Notes: a model not told the origin generated them from the sequence alone. Shown: positions 35,472 to 45,368, counted from the first letter of the stretch. The stretch is DNA of 46,784 nucleotides from Planctomycetota bacterium (GCA_013911165.1 JACETR010000014.1:1-46784), one strand, 5' to 3'. A program made the numbers and translations.

Positions 35472-38108
35472 ATGCACTGGATCCTCATCATGCTTCTCGG
35501 TTTCGGTTCCCTGGCTCAGGAATCAGACTCACCGGTCGACCCCGTGGGTGGGGATGGGCCCAAGGGAAGCCTGAAGTTTCAAATCACGGATACCAACGAT
35601 AACCCCGTGCCATCGAGACTGACTTTCCGTAAACAGAATGGAAGTCGTCAGAAGTTCTTCAGTGAAACCCAGGTACTTCCGGAAGATCTCGCGATTCGCG
35701 ACGACGTGATTTGCACCCTCTCGGGGACAGGTCACATCACTCTGCCAGTCGGAACCTGGGTGATTTATGCCAGCCGCGGTCCCGAGTGGGGAATCGATCG
35801 CCAGGAAGTTTCCATTGCCGAAGGTGCCGTGACGGAAGCCTCTTTTCAATTAGAGCATCAGATCGACTCCAGTGGTTGGGCGGCGGCCGACTATCACTTG
35901 CATACCCTGACCTACTCGGGGCATGGCGACAGCAATATGACAGAACGGATCATCAGCATCGCCAGTGAAGCTCTCGAGGTTGGAATCGCCACCGATCACA
36001 ATCATCACACCGACTACGACCCGACCATCGAGAAACTGTCCGCAGGAGATCACTTTCAGGGTGTCGTCGGTAACGAGATTTCGGTCCCCCTCGGTCACTT
36101 CAATGCCTTCCCCCTCGAGCCCTGGGGAGAAGTGGTCGACGTTCAATCCTCCAATGGTCCACGCATGTTTCGTGCGGTACGCAAGATGGGCACTGGAGGA
36201 GTCACCCCTGTGATCCAGGTCAATCACCCCCGTTGGGAAGCGATCGATTACTTCCGAATCGCCGGTCTCGATCCCATCACCGGTGAATCCGCGGACACCG
36301 ATTGGTCCATCGATTTTGACAGTGTCGAAATCTTCAATGAAAATCCGGGCTGGGGTTACTACGACGCCGAAACCAGTGACCGATTTGTCGGTACCAGTCG
36401 CCACTCCGTTCTGGAGGATTGGCACCAACTTCTCAATCGCGGTGCACGCATCACCGCGGTCGGAAACTCTGACAGTCACACCGTCAACGTCAACCTCGCC
36501 GGTTGGCCACGAAATTACTTTCCCGTTTCGAATGATCAGCCTGGTCAAATTCCGGTGAAAGAAATCTGTGACACCGTCAAGAATGGTCAGGTCTTCACCA
36601 CTTACGGTCCTTTCATCAAATTTTCCGTCAACGGCAAGGGCATGGGAGAAACCGTACAGGCAGAGAGGGCCGCAGTTCGCCTCAAGGTTGAGGTCCACGC
36701 GGCAGACTGGATCGACGTCGATCGGGTTCTCGTCATCGTTGACGGTGATGTGGTCGAAACGATTCCGGTCCCGGACTCCCGGGAAATCGTGAGGCTGATC
36801 GATGAGCGCAAGATTCCGGTCCGCACCGACGGATGGATCGCTGTTCGGGTCGAAGGGGATGACAGCCTTGCACCCATCGTTCCCGACAAAGACCGCCCGA
36901 TTCTTCCGATCGCCATGACCAATCCGGTCTACGTCGACGTCGATGGAGATGGTCGTGTCACGGCCCCCGTCGAAGTCGCGCGCAATTGGCTCGAAAATTT
37001 CTCGGGAAATGAGATCGAACTTCATGCGGAATGGCAGGCACGTCAACCTCACCAGCGGGTATCGATGCTCCATGCCTGTGATCAGGATTCTGAAACCGTC
37101 CGCACACTGTTGCTTTGGGGACTGCAGGATCCTTCTCGCCTCGTCTGGCTTGCCGCTGCCAGAACCACCGAGTTGCTGGAGATTCGCAATGATTCCGCAC
37201 TGACCCGGGAGTTGGTCCGTCGCTTTGAATCCCACGGTCTGGATGCGTGGGCACTTTCTGTCCTGTTGAGAGCGATGCCCCCTGAAGAAAGTGGTCCCAG
37301 GGTCGCTGAACTGTTGGGGAGCAAGGGCAAGGAAGCTCTCGGAATTCATACCCGCCAGATCCTCACACTTCTGCCGGGACAATTTGTACGCAGGATGTTT
37401 GTCTCCGAACCCATTCCAGGTGGTGGTGAAGAAGGAATTCGTCGGGTGCTTTCGATGTCTGCAGAGGATCGCCCCACCCAAAGGGTGCTGCTCTCCACTG
37501 AGGAGGGGCAATTTGATCTGCAGCAATATGGCAAAGAGCGCGGGCGGTCCGATGATTGTGTCTTCGTCCTTCGCTGTACACTCATCAGTCCCACAGATCG
37601 CACGGTCACTCTCGCTGCCGGTTCGGATGATGGCTGCCTCCTGCAGGTGAACGGCAACACCATCGTTGAAGACTTCGCCGATCAGGGAGTAGATCCCCTC
37701 GATCACCTGATTCAGGTACCGCTGAAACAGGGGACCAATGAGGTGCTCTTTCTCATCGCCAACGGCAGCGGTAAATCAGGAGCATCCCTGAGAATTCTCG
37801 ATGACGAAGTGGTGGTACAGTCCGCCGGGGGCAGCAAGCGCCCTCCCATCTCGCCTCGCCAGAGGGTTCTCTCTGATATGGCCGCACTGCATGCCGCCGC
37901 AACGCTCTATCGCCTGAATCAGGGCAACTGGCCGACAAGCGTCAGGGATCTGGTCGAAGCAAATCTGATCGGCAATCTCACCGCTGACCCATGGGGTGGT
38001 GAATATCAAATCGTGCCGAAAGAGGAGAAGGTCGAGATCCTCTCACTCGGTGCCGATGGATCTGAGGGTGGTATCGGCATCGAAGCGGATATCCGCTACG
38101 CGCCCTAG
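35472..38108 (+). CDS. Secreted CehA/McbA-type PHP metallohydrolase with GspG-like C-terminal domain
   Basis: 878 residues. A signal peptide (MHWILIMLLGFGSLAQ) precedes a beta domain (about 30-135). The PHP-type metallohydrolase domain has metal-ligand motifs 'AADYHLHTLTYSGHGDSN' near 140, 'GIATDHNHHTDY', 'VIQVNHPRW' and 'AVGNSDSHTVN'. After about residue 510 comes a HEAT-like helical stretch, then a beta domain 'GSDDGCLLQVNGN' resembling PA14/galactose-binding modules. Residues about 790-878 resemble the C-terminal part of the pseudopilin GspG: 'LNQGNWPTSVRDLVEANLI', 'ADPWGGEYQI', 'ILSLGADGSEGG'. ATG 35472 has AAGGGA 6 nt upstream. The substrate is unknown; relatives hydrolyse carbamate/phosphoester-type bonds. 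The stop overlaps the selB stop. Confidence 0.8.
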   Translation: MHWILIMLLGFGSLAQESDSPVDPVGGDGPKGSLKFQITDTNDNPVPSRLTFRKQNGSRQKFFSETQVLPEDLAIRDDVICTLSGTGHITLPVGTWVIYASRGPEWGIDRQEVSIAEGAVTEASFQLEHQIDSSGWAAADYHLHTLTYSGHGDSNMTERIISIASEALEVGIATDHNHHTDYDPTIEKLSAGDHFQGVVGNEISVPLGHFNAFPLEPWGEVVDVQSSNGPRMFRAVRKMGTGGVTPVIQVNHPRWEAIDYFRIAGLDPITGESADTDWSIDFDSVEIFNENPGWGYYDAETSDRFVGTSRHSVLEDWHQLLNRGARITAVGNSDSHTVNVNLAGWPRNYFPVSNDQPGQIPVKEICDTVKNGQVFTTYGPFIKFSVNGKGMGETVQAERAAVRLKVEVHAADWIDVDRVLVIVDGDVVETIPVPDSREIVRLIDERKIPVRTDGWIAVRVEGDDSLAPIVPDKDRPILPIAMTNPVYVDVDGDGRVTAPVEVARNWLENFSGNEIELHAEWQARQPHQRVSMLHACDQDSETVRTLLLWGLQDPSRLVWLAAARTTELLEIRNDSALTRELVRRFESHGLDAWALSVLLRAMPPEESGPRVAELLGSKGKEALGIHTRQILTLLPGQFVRRMFVSEPIPGGGEEGIRRVLSMSAEDRPTQRVLLSTEEGQFDLQQYGKERGRSDDCVFVLRCTLISPTDRTVTLAAGSDDGCLLQVNGNTIVEDFADQGVDPLDHLIQVPLKQGTNEVLFLIANGSGKSGASLRILDDEVVVQSAGGSKRPPISPRQRVLSDMAALHAAATLYRLNQGNWPTSVRDLVEANLIGNLTADPWGGEYQIVPKEEKVEILSLGADGSEGGIGIEADIRYAP

Positions 38109-40048
38109 GAAAGTTCGGCCAGTTTCTCGGCATTCATCTCGCGACGATCTTCCCGTCGACGGGTCCACCCCTGCTTGTCGAGATACTCCAACAGCGGAAT
38201 GGCAAACTTGCGGGTCGTCCCCAGCAGGTCTTTTGCCTCAGCAGCACTGAAGGGACCTGCGGTTTCGTGATGAGCCGCCAGTCTTCTTACCGCTTCCAGA
38301 ATCGCTTCCTCGAGCAGAACCACATCCGGAGTCAGTCGCACCAGTTCTCCGCGGTCCACCAACAGTGATTGCAGTTTTCCGATCAGAGCTTCACTGGTTC
38401 CCAACATGGGAGCCAGATCCTCATTGCGTGCTGCTTCAAAGAGATGCTCTGAGAGATAGTTGCGGTACTTCTCCAAAGCCTGTCGCTCCCCCTCGGGAAT
38501 CGGTGGCTCATACCCGGGCAGAGACAGGCGACCTCCGCGCAATCGATGGACGCGCTCCTCCTCGACCAGCTGCTGATACACCGCTTCGAGGAAAGTTTCT
38601 TCCAGACGCAGAGCATCGCGGATCTCGAGAGCCTTGACCGAAACCCGATACGGGTCCTCACGGAATGCCGCTTCGATGGCACCGGTGATACGCTCCCCGG
38701 CCATGCGAATCCCTTCCCGGACGAGCCAGCGATCCCCGGGCAACGCCTTGAGATCTCCGGCCTCTGCCAGCTCCTGCAAATATTGGGAGACCTGATCCTG
38801 AGTGACGGTCATTCGGCGCGAGAGTTCCTCGGTGGTGTGGATTTCCAACAGGGCATCGCGCAAAAGGCTACGCAGGTAATCCTGGGGACTGTCGAGGGCG
38901 GACATCTTTCGCCGAACCGACTCGACGACAAAATCCTTGCCCGTTTTGAGACGCCAGCGCGAGCGATCGAGAATCTCGCCTCCCCCGAGAGTGATCATCG
39001 GCGAGGTCTGGCGCAGGACGAAACGGTCACCAGGGGCTACCACCACCGGTTCCTCCAGACGAATCTGCGCTACCGCCTCCTCACCCGGCTCCAGAGTGGT
39101 GCAATCCAGAAGGTACAAACGACCCACTGCCTCCATCGTGCCCTGCAAAAAACGAATCGGCATTCGATGCGTCAGGGCATTGGGCAATGATGGCAACGCC
39201 CGCAGACTGACCTCCAGCATCTCTGTCGCAGTGAAATATCCGGGAGTCGCGGCAACCATTCCCCGGGTCAGATCCTTGTAGTTGACATCTGCCAGGTTGA
39301 TGGCAGTGGAATGACCCGCCCGGGCACGATCGACCGTCACCTTGTAGGCCTGCAATCCCCGCACCCTGCCCTTGTGTTCACCGGGCAATATTTCGAGTCG
39401 ATCATCCTTCGAGACAGATCCACTCACCGGCACACCCGTCACCACAGTTCCGTGACCCTTGGCCGAGAAGACTCTCTGAATCGGCAGACGGAAAACTCCA
39501 TCCGTTTCCCGGGAAGGCAGTTCATCAATCATGGAGATGACTGCCTCGCGCAGTTCATCGATCCCTGCTTCAGTCTCGGCGCTGACCCGCATCATCGGTG
39601 CGTCCTCGAGGAAAGTCCCCTTCACCGTGTCGCGAATCTCCTCCTCGACCAATTCGAGCATCTCTTCATCCACCAGATCAATCTTGTTGATGGCGATGAT
39701 CCCCCGCTGAACTCCGAGAATCGTCATGATCGAAAGGTGCTCAAGGGTCTGTGGCATCACCGAATCATCGGCAGCCACCACCAGCACGACCAGATCGATG
39801 CCACTGGCTCCTGCGACCATATTGCGAATGAACTTTTCGTGACCGGGAACATCGATGATGCCGACCAACTCACCACCAGGGAGCTGCATCGGCGCAAATC
39901 CGAGATCGATGGTCAATCCACGATCCTTCTCCTCCGGGAGCCGATCCGGGTCAATCCCGGTCAATCGCCTCACGAGAGACGATTTGCCGTGGTCGATATG
40001 TCCGGCGGTGCCGACGACGACACCGTAAATACTGTCTTCCGTAGCCAA
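38105..40048 (-). CDS. selB: Selenocysteine-specific translation elongation factor SelB
   Basis: 647 residues, full length. GTPase motifs: GHIDHGKS (16-23), '[14 protein letters not shown]' (the SelB form of switch I, where EF-Tu has RGITI), '[15 protein letters not shown]' and NKID. Beta-barrel domains II and III follow, and the C-terminal third (about 400-647) is the run of winged-helix domains that bind the SECIS hairpin. It delivers Sec-tRNA(Sec) to UGA codons followed by SECIS. It starts with TTG preceded by GGAGGAG at good spacing. selA, selD and the Sec tRNA gene are not in this window. Its presence shows the organism decodes UGA as Sec and supports the prediction at 23458. Confidence 0.97.
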   Translation of the reverse strand: MATEDSIYGVVVGTAGHIDHGKSSLVRRLTGIDPDRLPEEKDRGLTIDLGFAPMQLPGGELVGIIDVPGHEKFIRNMVAGASGIDLVVLVVAADDSVMPQTLEHLSIMTILGVQRGIIAINKIDLVDEEMLELVEEEIRDTVKGTFLEDAPMMRVSAETEAGIDELREAVISMIDELPSRETDGVFRLPIQRVFSAKGHGTVVTGVPVSGSVSKDDRLEILPGEHKGRVRGLQAYKVTVDRARAGHSTAINLADVNYKDLTRGMVAATPGYFTATEMLEVSLRALPSLPNALTHRMPIRFLQGTMEAVGRLYLLDCTTLEPGEEAVAQIRLEEPVVVAPGDRFVLRQTSPMITLGGGEILDRSRWRLKTGKDFVVESVRRKMSALDSPQDYLRSLLRDALLEIHTTEELSRRMTVTQDQVSQYLQELAEAGDLKALPGDRWLVREGIRMAGERITGAIEAAFREDPYRVSVKALEIRDALRLEETFLEAVYQQLVEEERVHRLRGGRLSLPGYEPPIPEGERQALEKYRNYLSEHLFEAARNEDLAPMLGTSEALIGKLQSLLVDRGELVRLTPDVVLLEEAILEAVRRLAAHHETAGPFSAAEAKDLLGTTRKFAIPLLEYLDKQGWTRRREDRREMNAEKLAELS

Positions 40049-40142
40049 TTCGCTCCTCCGGGGGCCGGGTCGTCAAATCTCGGGGCAGAACTCGGGGTCT
40101 GCTCCCTTGACGATACCCCACTTTTCATCCAGCATCATCGTC

Positions 40143-41015
40143 ATGAGCACCGCCCGAGACGAAATCTTCTGCAAGTTTGCCATTCAGCAAGGCCTCTGGA
40201 GCAAAGAGGAGGCCGTGTTGTTCCTCAATCACTACCGATCCGAGGGATCCCCCGGGCGGTTCGGTGACTGGGCCAGTGAACAGGGTGCCATCTCCTCAGA
40301 CATCGCCCAAAAAATCGAAGCCGCCATCGACAAGAGAGTCGGTAGCGTCGCGTCGCAAAAGGGAATGCCAAACCCCGCCAATGCCAAAGGAAAACCTTCC
40401 GCCGGTGGCCCGGGATCATCCGGCAGCAAACCCCGTCGTCGTCGCAAACGGGGTGGCGGTGGGCTGGGTCTCGATTTCGAGAAAAACCCGGTTCAAACAT
40501 CCATCTATCTTGCATGCGGAGTTTTGGTCCTCGTATTGGTCGCTTATGTGATCTACCAGTTCCAGAAATCGGATCCGCCCCCAGTAGCACCCACTCTCGA
40601 GGAAAGCCAGGAAGAGAAAGATAAAAACTCTTCGGCAACCACCGCCAATCAGGCTCCTCCACCTCCCGTCTTCAGCGAGGAGGAACTGCGAAACATGGAC
40701 AATCGCATCAACGTGGCTGTCACCGACGCGCGCCAGTTCCTCAGGGATGGACGACTCGCCCAGGGGATCAATGGCCTCAAGAAGTTGCGTGCAGATCTCG
40801 GTGGGGATGAATTGCCTGAAGCGCAGCGAACCCGGATCGATCAGGAAATCGCCGAACTGAATGAAATCTGTGAAGGCACCTATTCCGACCTGCTGGAAGA
40901 ATTACGCGAAGCAAAAAGCGAAGGTAATGATCAGGATGTCCAGGACACGCTCGATGCCATCGAGCAGAATTGTGGTCCTGACTACCGCGCCCGTGCCGAG
41001 AAGGAGGGGGCCTAG
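40143..41015 (+). CDS. Membrane-anchored protein of unknown function
   Basis: 290 residues; I do not recognise the family. The N-terminal 70 residues look like a small helical domain ('DEIFCKFAIQQGLWSKEEAV'). A basic linker 'KPRRRRKRGGGG' precedes one membrane helix 'SIYLACGVLVLVLVAYVIYQF' (about 120-140), by the positive-inside rule leaving the N terminus in the cytoplasm. An acidic, Pro-rich linker and a helical tail (about 185-290) follow. Similar N-terminal domains occur in planctomycete proteins beside kinase domains, but none is seen here. The start is ATG 40143; no clear ribosome site is visible. Confidence 0.65.
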   Translation: MSTARDEIFCKFAIQQGLWSKEEAVLFLNHYRSEGSPGRFGDWASEQGAISSDIAQKIEAAIDKRVGSVASQKGMPNPANAKGKPSAGGPGSSGSKPRRRRKRGGGGLGLDFEKNPVQTSIYLACGVLVLVLVAYVIYQFQKSDPPPVAPTLEESQEEKDKNSSATTANQAPPPPVFSEEELRNMDNRINVAVTDARQFLRDGRLAQGINGLKKLRADLGGDELPEAQRTRIDQEIAELNEICEGTYSDLLEELREAKSEGNDQDVQDTLDAIEQNCGPDYRARAEKEGA

Positions 41016-41020
41016 GCCCC
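41007..41020 (+). promoter_or_regulatory. Palindrome at the gene junction before rluB
   Basis: GGGGCCTAGGCCCC is a perfect 14-base palindrome that contains the TAG stop of the upstream gene. AAGGAGG (41001-41007) abuts it and the rluB ATG is at 41030, 22 bases away. Folding of the palindrome would bring the ribosome site to a normal distance from the ATG. This reading is speculative. Confidence 0.25.
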
Positions 41021-41029
41021 ACTACCGTC

Positions 41030-41878
41030 ATGGCCCGAGAACGACTCCAAAAATACCTGGCCCGCTGTGGCCACGGATCCCGCCGACGAGCTGAACTCCT
41101 CATCGAAAAAGGTCTCGTCTACGTCAATGGTGAGGTCGCTGAGCTGGGCATCAGCATCCTTCCCGGGAAGGATGAGGTCGTTCTCCACGGCGAAAAGGTC
41201 CAGCCCCCCAAACACATGACCATCATGTTCCACAAGACCGCGGGCACGATCACCAGCACCCACGACACCCATGATCGACTGACGGTGATGGACATGCTGC
41301 CCAAGCGGGTCGTCGATGCCGGGGTCCTCCCAGCCGGTCGCCTGGATCTGGAAACCGAGGGGATGCTGATCTTTACCAATGACGGCGACCTTCTGCATCG
41401 CATCACTCATCCCCGCTATCGCTGTCGCAAGGAATACTTCGTCGTCCTCTCCCGTGCACCCTCAGAGCGCGTACTCGAAACCCTTCGACGGGGAGTCTTC
41501 CTCCCTGACGTGGGCAAGGAAACCTCTCCCGCACAAATCACTCGATTACGGCGACGCAAGGATGGCACCGCCTCTTTGCACATCGTGATCCATGAAGGAA
41601 TGAAACGACAGATTCGCCGAATGTTCTCGGGGCAAGGTCTCGAAGTGACCTACCTCAAACGCATCTCCATCGGCAAACTGAATCTCGACGATCTTGCACC
41701 TGGCAAATACCGGACTCTGCGCGATCGGGACCTCGCCCTGCTTCTGAAATCCGATGACGAGGATGAAAAAAACCGTCCCCCCCACCCGAAAGGGCGAGGA
41801 GGACGGGCAGGCTCTGGGGGATCTGACAGAAGGGCTGGTCCTGGAAGGAAGGCGGGCCCGGGCAAGGGCCGCCGCTAG
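41030..41878 (+). CDS. rluB: RsuA/RluB-family pseudouridine synthase
   Basis: 282 residues. An N-terminal S4 RNA-binding domain ('RLQKYLARCGHGSRRRAELL', 5-24) is followed by the catalytic domain with 'AGRLDLETEGMLIFTNDGDL', whose Asp is the pseudouridine synthase nucleophile, and 'GMKRQIRRMF', typical of RsuA/RluB/E/F. It would isomerise a uridine in 23S (RluB-type) or 16S rRNA; family members are hard to tell apart by eye. The last 40 residues are a basic Gly/Arg/Pro-rich disordered tail, as in many RluB proteins. The stop overlaps the convergent lipoprotein stop. Confidence 0.9.
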   Translation: MARERLQKYLARCGHGSRRRAELLIEKGLVYVNGEVAELGISILPGKDEVVLHGEKVQPPKHMTIMFHKTAGTITSTHDTHDRLTVMDMLPKRVVDAGVLPAGRLDLETEGMLIFTNDGDLLHRITHPRYRCRKEYFVVLSRAPSERVLETLRRGVFLPDVGKETSPAQITRLRRRKDGTASLHIVIHEGMKRQIRRMFSGQGLEVTYLKRISIGKLNLDDLAPGKYRTLRDRDLALLLKSDDEDEKNRPPHPKGRGGRAGSGGSDRRAGPGRKAGPGKGRR

Positions 41879-42279
41879 TTCAGCACCACCTGCAGATATC
41901 CATCCACATTCGTCGAGTCGATGACCACTTCCCACAATCCGGGGGCTCCCAAATTCGACAGCGACTTGTAGATCACATTGCCGCCGTTACCGAAGAAGGT
42001 CTCGTCGAAGATGAGAAAGTTGAAGCTGTCGTAAATCTGAATACGCAGGACTCCGTCAAACTTCAACCCGTCCACAGTGACGTAGGCGTCGTGAAGATCG
42101 GTGAACCAGAAGTAGCTGTCCGTGGCAAAGTAGTTGACGAAATCACCGGAGTAACCGAAGACCAGCGAGTCCTTGGTCACCAGAGGATCGTTGACGCAAC
42201 TATTGCAGTGGTGGTTTTTACACCCTGAAGCGAAAATCAACACAGCCGCCAAACCGACAGCCAAAGCTCGAGAAGACAT
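41875..42279 (-). CDS. Small lipoprotein, unknown function
   Basis: 134 residues. The N terminus MSSRALAVGLAAVLIFASGC is a lipoprotein signal with lipobox ASGC; a Cys/His-rich start 'KNHHCNSC' follows, then a beta-rich domain with many aromatic residues ('FNFLIFDETFFGNGG'). It resembles a small pre-peptidase/jellyroll-like domain, but I cannot assign a family. ATG 42279 has GGGAG 6 nt upstream and is preferred over 42291. It is divergent from the M1 peptidase gene. Confidence 0.65.
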   Translation of the reverse strand: MSSRALAVGLAAVLIFASGCKNHHCNSCVNDPLVTKDSLVFGYSGDFVNYFATDSYFWFTDLHDAYVTVDGLKFDGVLRIQIYDSFNFLIFDETFFGNGGNVIYKSLSNLGAPGLWEVVIDSTNVDGYLQVVLN

Positions 42280-42530
42280 CGTCACTCCCATCCAGAGACC
42301 ACCGCGGCCTCATAAGACAGACGCACCTCTTTCTGGATTATTCATCTGCTTTTTGAGTTTGTCAGGAACCCATGGAGGATCGCTCTGGGAAACCCCTGCA
42401 AAAGCACCAAATGTCACCTTATTGGTCCATTTCTTGTTGGAGTCCGGTCCCGTTCATGGGCTATCCTGTGGGTTGGTTCCGGGATATTTCTTCCCCAAAC
42501 CACTCCGCTGTCTCAGCGAAAGGTCTCGCT

Positions 42531-45179
42531 ATGAGGTTCATCGCATCGTGCGCTTCTGCACTGACTCTTCTCTTCAGTCTTCTCCTCAGCTCCACCGCAG
42601 GGTTCGCCCACGATCCCTTCGATGAGAATCCGCCGCCGTTCCTGGTGGTCGACAAGCTGGAGCGGGAAGATCCCTTCCGTCAACTCGATGACGTCCTGCC
42701 ATCTCCGAATGAGTCACGACTCGCTTCCGGGGCACCGGGCCCTGCCTACTGGCAACAGCAGGTCGACATGGAGATCGACGTCACCCTCGATGCGGTCAAT
42801 CATCGTCTCGATGGTCTCGAGAAGGTCACCTACCACAACAACTCTCCCCACACCCTGACCTATCTGTGGATGCAGCTCGATCAGAACCGCTTCCGCGAAG
42901 AATCCATCGGCAATCGCAGTCGCTCCATCGACCCGGAAGACGAACAGAGCATCCGCTGGTTGCGTCGACTTGCCTTCCAACAAAACTTCGATGGCGGCTT
43001 CAAGATTGAATCCATCGTCGATGCCGAAGGGAATCCGGTTCCCTTCATCCTCCATGACACCCTTTTGAGAATCGATCTGCCCCAGCCGCTGGCTCCAGGA
43101 GAGTCCTACTCCTATTCACTGAAGTGGCACCACAACATCGTCAACGCCAAGTTGTTGCGTGCCCGTGGTGGTTACGAGTGGTTCGAGGATGCCGGCAATG
43201 CCATCTACGAGATGGCGCAGTGGTTCCCGCGCATGTGTGCCTACACCGATTACGCCGGTTGGCAGAACAAGCAATTCATCGGCAGTGGTGAGTTCACCCT
43301 GGAGTTCGGCGACTACATCGTCCGCATCACGGTGCCCGACACCTTTGTCGTCACCGCCACCGGTGAATTGACCAACCCCGAAGAGGTCATGACCGACACA
43401 CAGATGCAGCGAATGAAGGCTTCTGAAACCGCCGAGAAACCGATGTTCGTCATCACCCCGGAAGAAGCCCTCGCCAATGAGAAGAAGGAAGCCACCGGAA
43501 CCCGCACCTGGGTCTTCGATGCCAAGAAGGTACGTGATTTTGCCTGGGCCGCTTCCCCCAAGTTCATCTGGGATTCCCTGGGAGTCGACGTCCCTGGCGG
43601 TGATCGCACGATGGCGATGTCCTTCTACCCCAATGAGGGAGAACCGCTGTGGAGCAAATACTCCACCCACGCCATCGCCCACACCCTCGAAGAGTTTTCA
43701 AGAATGTGTACTCCCTACCCCTACCCGGTGGCCATCAGCGTGAATGGTCCCGTCGGTGGCATGGAGTACCCGATGATCTGCTTCAACGGCCCGAGGCCGG
43801 AAGAGGATGGAACCTACTCGGAGCGAACCAAGTACGGTCTGATCGGCGTCATCATCCATGAGGTCGGCCACAATTGGTTCCCGATGATCATCAACTCGGA
43901 CGAACGTCAGTGGACGTGGATGGACGAAGGCCTCAACACCTTTGTCCAGTTCGTCACCCAGCTTTCGTGGGAAGAAAAGTACCCCTCCCGTCGCGGGGAA
44001 GCACGCAACATCACCCGTTTCATGAGCAGCCCCAACCAGATGCCGATCATGACCAACAGCGAACAGTTGATCCAATTCGGCAACAACGCCTACGCCAAAC
44101 CGGCGACCGCACTCAACATCCTGCGTGAGAGTATCATGGGCCGGGAGCTCTTCGACTTTGCCTTCCGCCAGTACTGCGAACGCTGGGAGTTCCGTCGCCC
44201 GGAGCCGGCAGATCTCTTCCGCACCCTGGAGGATGCCAGCGGCATGGACCTCGACTGGTTCTGGCGCGGGTGGTTCTACACCACCGATCACGCTGATCTC
44301 GCCATCGAGAGTGTCGTCCGCTACCACATGGACAGCGGCAACCCGGATGTCGAGAAACCGCTTCAGAAAGCAGAGCGGGACAGCGACCCGGAGTGGATCA
44401 GCCGCATCAACAACAAGGACATCCCCTTCCGCAGTGATCGTTTCCCGGAGCTGCTCGATTTCTATAACAGCTTCGATGAATTCGATGTCACCGAAGAGGA
44501 TCGCCGCGGTTATGAATCCTTCCTCGCCCGCCTCGATGCCGGAGATGAAGATCTCCTCAACCGCGACTGGAACTTCACCATCGTCCGTCTGCGCAATTAC
44601 GGCGGTCTGGTGATGCCGGTCCCTGTGCGTCTGACCTACTCCAGTGGCAAGACTGAGGAACAGCACCTGCCTGCGGAGTTGTGGCGCTCCAACCCGCGGG
44701 TGATCTCACGGCTGATGGTCACCCCCGAGCCGGTGGTGAAGGTGGAAATCGATCCCCATTGGGAGATCGCCGATGCGGATCGCAGCAACAACAGCTACCC
44801 GCAAGAGATCGACCAGAAACGGTTCCGTATCCGTCCCGACTCTGATCGGACCAATCCGATGCAGCGTGATCGTGACGAAAGACTGATGAGGGAAGCGGAG
44901 ATTGCGGCGCAGAGACTCGGCAAGGAGATCGCCCGTCGGGTGGCATCCAAAACTGCGGGAACTCCGATGCCTGCCGCTTCCGGTGTTTTGGCTGAAATGC
45001 AGCAAAGCCTCTTCAGTGATCCCTTCGGTTCCGAGTTTTCCGTCTTCGACGTCAAGGACGGTGAGGGGATCGCCAAGATCTTCTCTGCGGGTCCCGACGG
45101 TAACCCGGGAACCGATGACGATCTGACCTGGGTGGTCTTCAAGGATGGCCATGTCGACCGGTGGGTGGACGGAAACTGA
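42531..45179 (+). CDS. Secreted M1 family metallopeptidase with GspG-like tail
   Basis: 882 residues. The signal peptide 'MRFIASCASALTLLFSLLLS' ends near 'AGFAHD'. The M1 beta domain is about 55-330; the catalytic domain has 'GGMEYPMICFNGP' (exopeptidase GxMEN-like) and zinc motif HEVGH (H443, H447) with E466 18 residues later in 'TWMDEGLNTF'. 'LGVDVPGGDRTMAMSFY' is also typical. It cleaves N-terminal residues from peptides outside the cytoplasm. The last about 70 residues ('SDPFGSEFSVFD' and 'FSAGPDGNPGTDDDLTW') resemble the C-terminal half of the pseudopilin GspG. ATG 42531 has AAAGG about 8 nt upstream; the frame extends to 42372 without signal-peptide character. A strong terminator follows. 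Confidence 0.9.
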   Translation: MRFIASCASALTLLFSLLLSSTAGFAHDPFDENPPPFLVVDKLEREDPFRQLDDVLPSPNESRLASGAPGPAYWQQQVDMEIDVTLDAVNHRLDGLEKVTYHNNSPHTLTYLWMQLDQNRFREESIGNRSRSIDPEDEQSIRWLRRLAFQQNFDGGFKIESIVDAEGNPVPFILHDTLLRIDLPQPLAPGESYSYSLKWHHNIVNAKLLRARGGYEWFEDAGNAIYEMAQWFPRMCAYTDYAGWQNKQFIGSGEFTLEFGDYIVRITVPDTFVVTATGELTNPEEVMTDTQMQRMKASETAEKPMFVITPEEALANEKKEATGTRTWVFDAKKVRDFAWAASPKFIWDSLGVDVPGGDRTMAMSFYPNEGEPLWSKYSTHAIAHTLEEFSRMCTPYPYPVAISVNGPVGGMEYPMICFNGPRPEEDGTYSERTKYGLIGVIIHEVGHNWFPMIINSDERQWTWMDEGLNTFVQFVTQLSWEEKYPSRRGEARNITRFMSSPNQMPIMTNSEQLIQFGNNAYAKPATALNILRESIMGRELFDFAFRQYCERWEFRRPEPADLFRTLEDASGMDLDWFWRGWFYTTDHADLAIESVVRYHMDSGNPDVEKPLQKAERDSDPEWISRINNKDIPFRSDRFPELLDFYNSFDEFDVTEEDRRGYESFLARLDAGDEDLLNRDWNFTIVRLRNYGGLVMPVPVRLTYSSGKTEEQHLPAELWRSNPRVISRLMVTPEPVVKVEIDPHWEIADADRSNNSYPQEIDQKRFRIRPDSDRTNPMQRDRDERLMREAEIAAQRLGKEIARRVASKTAGTPMPAASGVLAEMQQSLFSDPFGSEFSVFDVKDGEGIAKIFSAGPDGNPGTDDDLTWVVFKDGHVDRWVDGN

Positions 45180-45200
45180 TCCCTTTCCAATCCACAGACA

Positions 45201-45257
45201 AAAAGAGCGGATCCGCAGGAGGACACTGGACGACCTCCTAACCGGATCCGCTCTTTT
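45201..45257 (+). terminator. Rho-independent terminator after the M1 peptidase gene
   Basis: AAAAGAGCGGATCCG (45201-45215) pairs with CGGATCCGCTCTTTT (45243-45257) and an inner AGGAGG/CCTCCT stem extends it. A T-run (45254-45260) follows on the plus strand. The arms are also A/T flanked on the minus strand, so it could work in both directions. Confidence 0.85.
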
Positions 45258-45368
45258 TTTCATCCGGATCTGACCCTCTTCGGCTTCCTGACGACTCTCA
45301 TCCCATCAAGAGAACTGGCACCCTCCTTGCTGTGCCCCTCCTCCCGCCCAACACGAGGAGGATACCCA

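Noticed and set aside
35850..37706. Long 618-codon open frame on the minus strand
   Set aside because: It lies wholly opposite the PHP metallohydrolase gene, which has clear motifs; its translation has no recognisable domain and is a shadow of biased codon use.
43698..44666. 322-codon minus-strand open frame opposite the M1 peptidase
   Set aside because: Antisense shadow of a gene with intact zinc motifs; no ribosome site or known domain.
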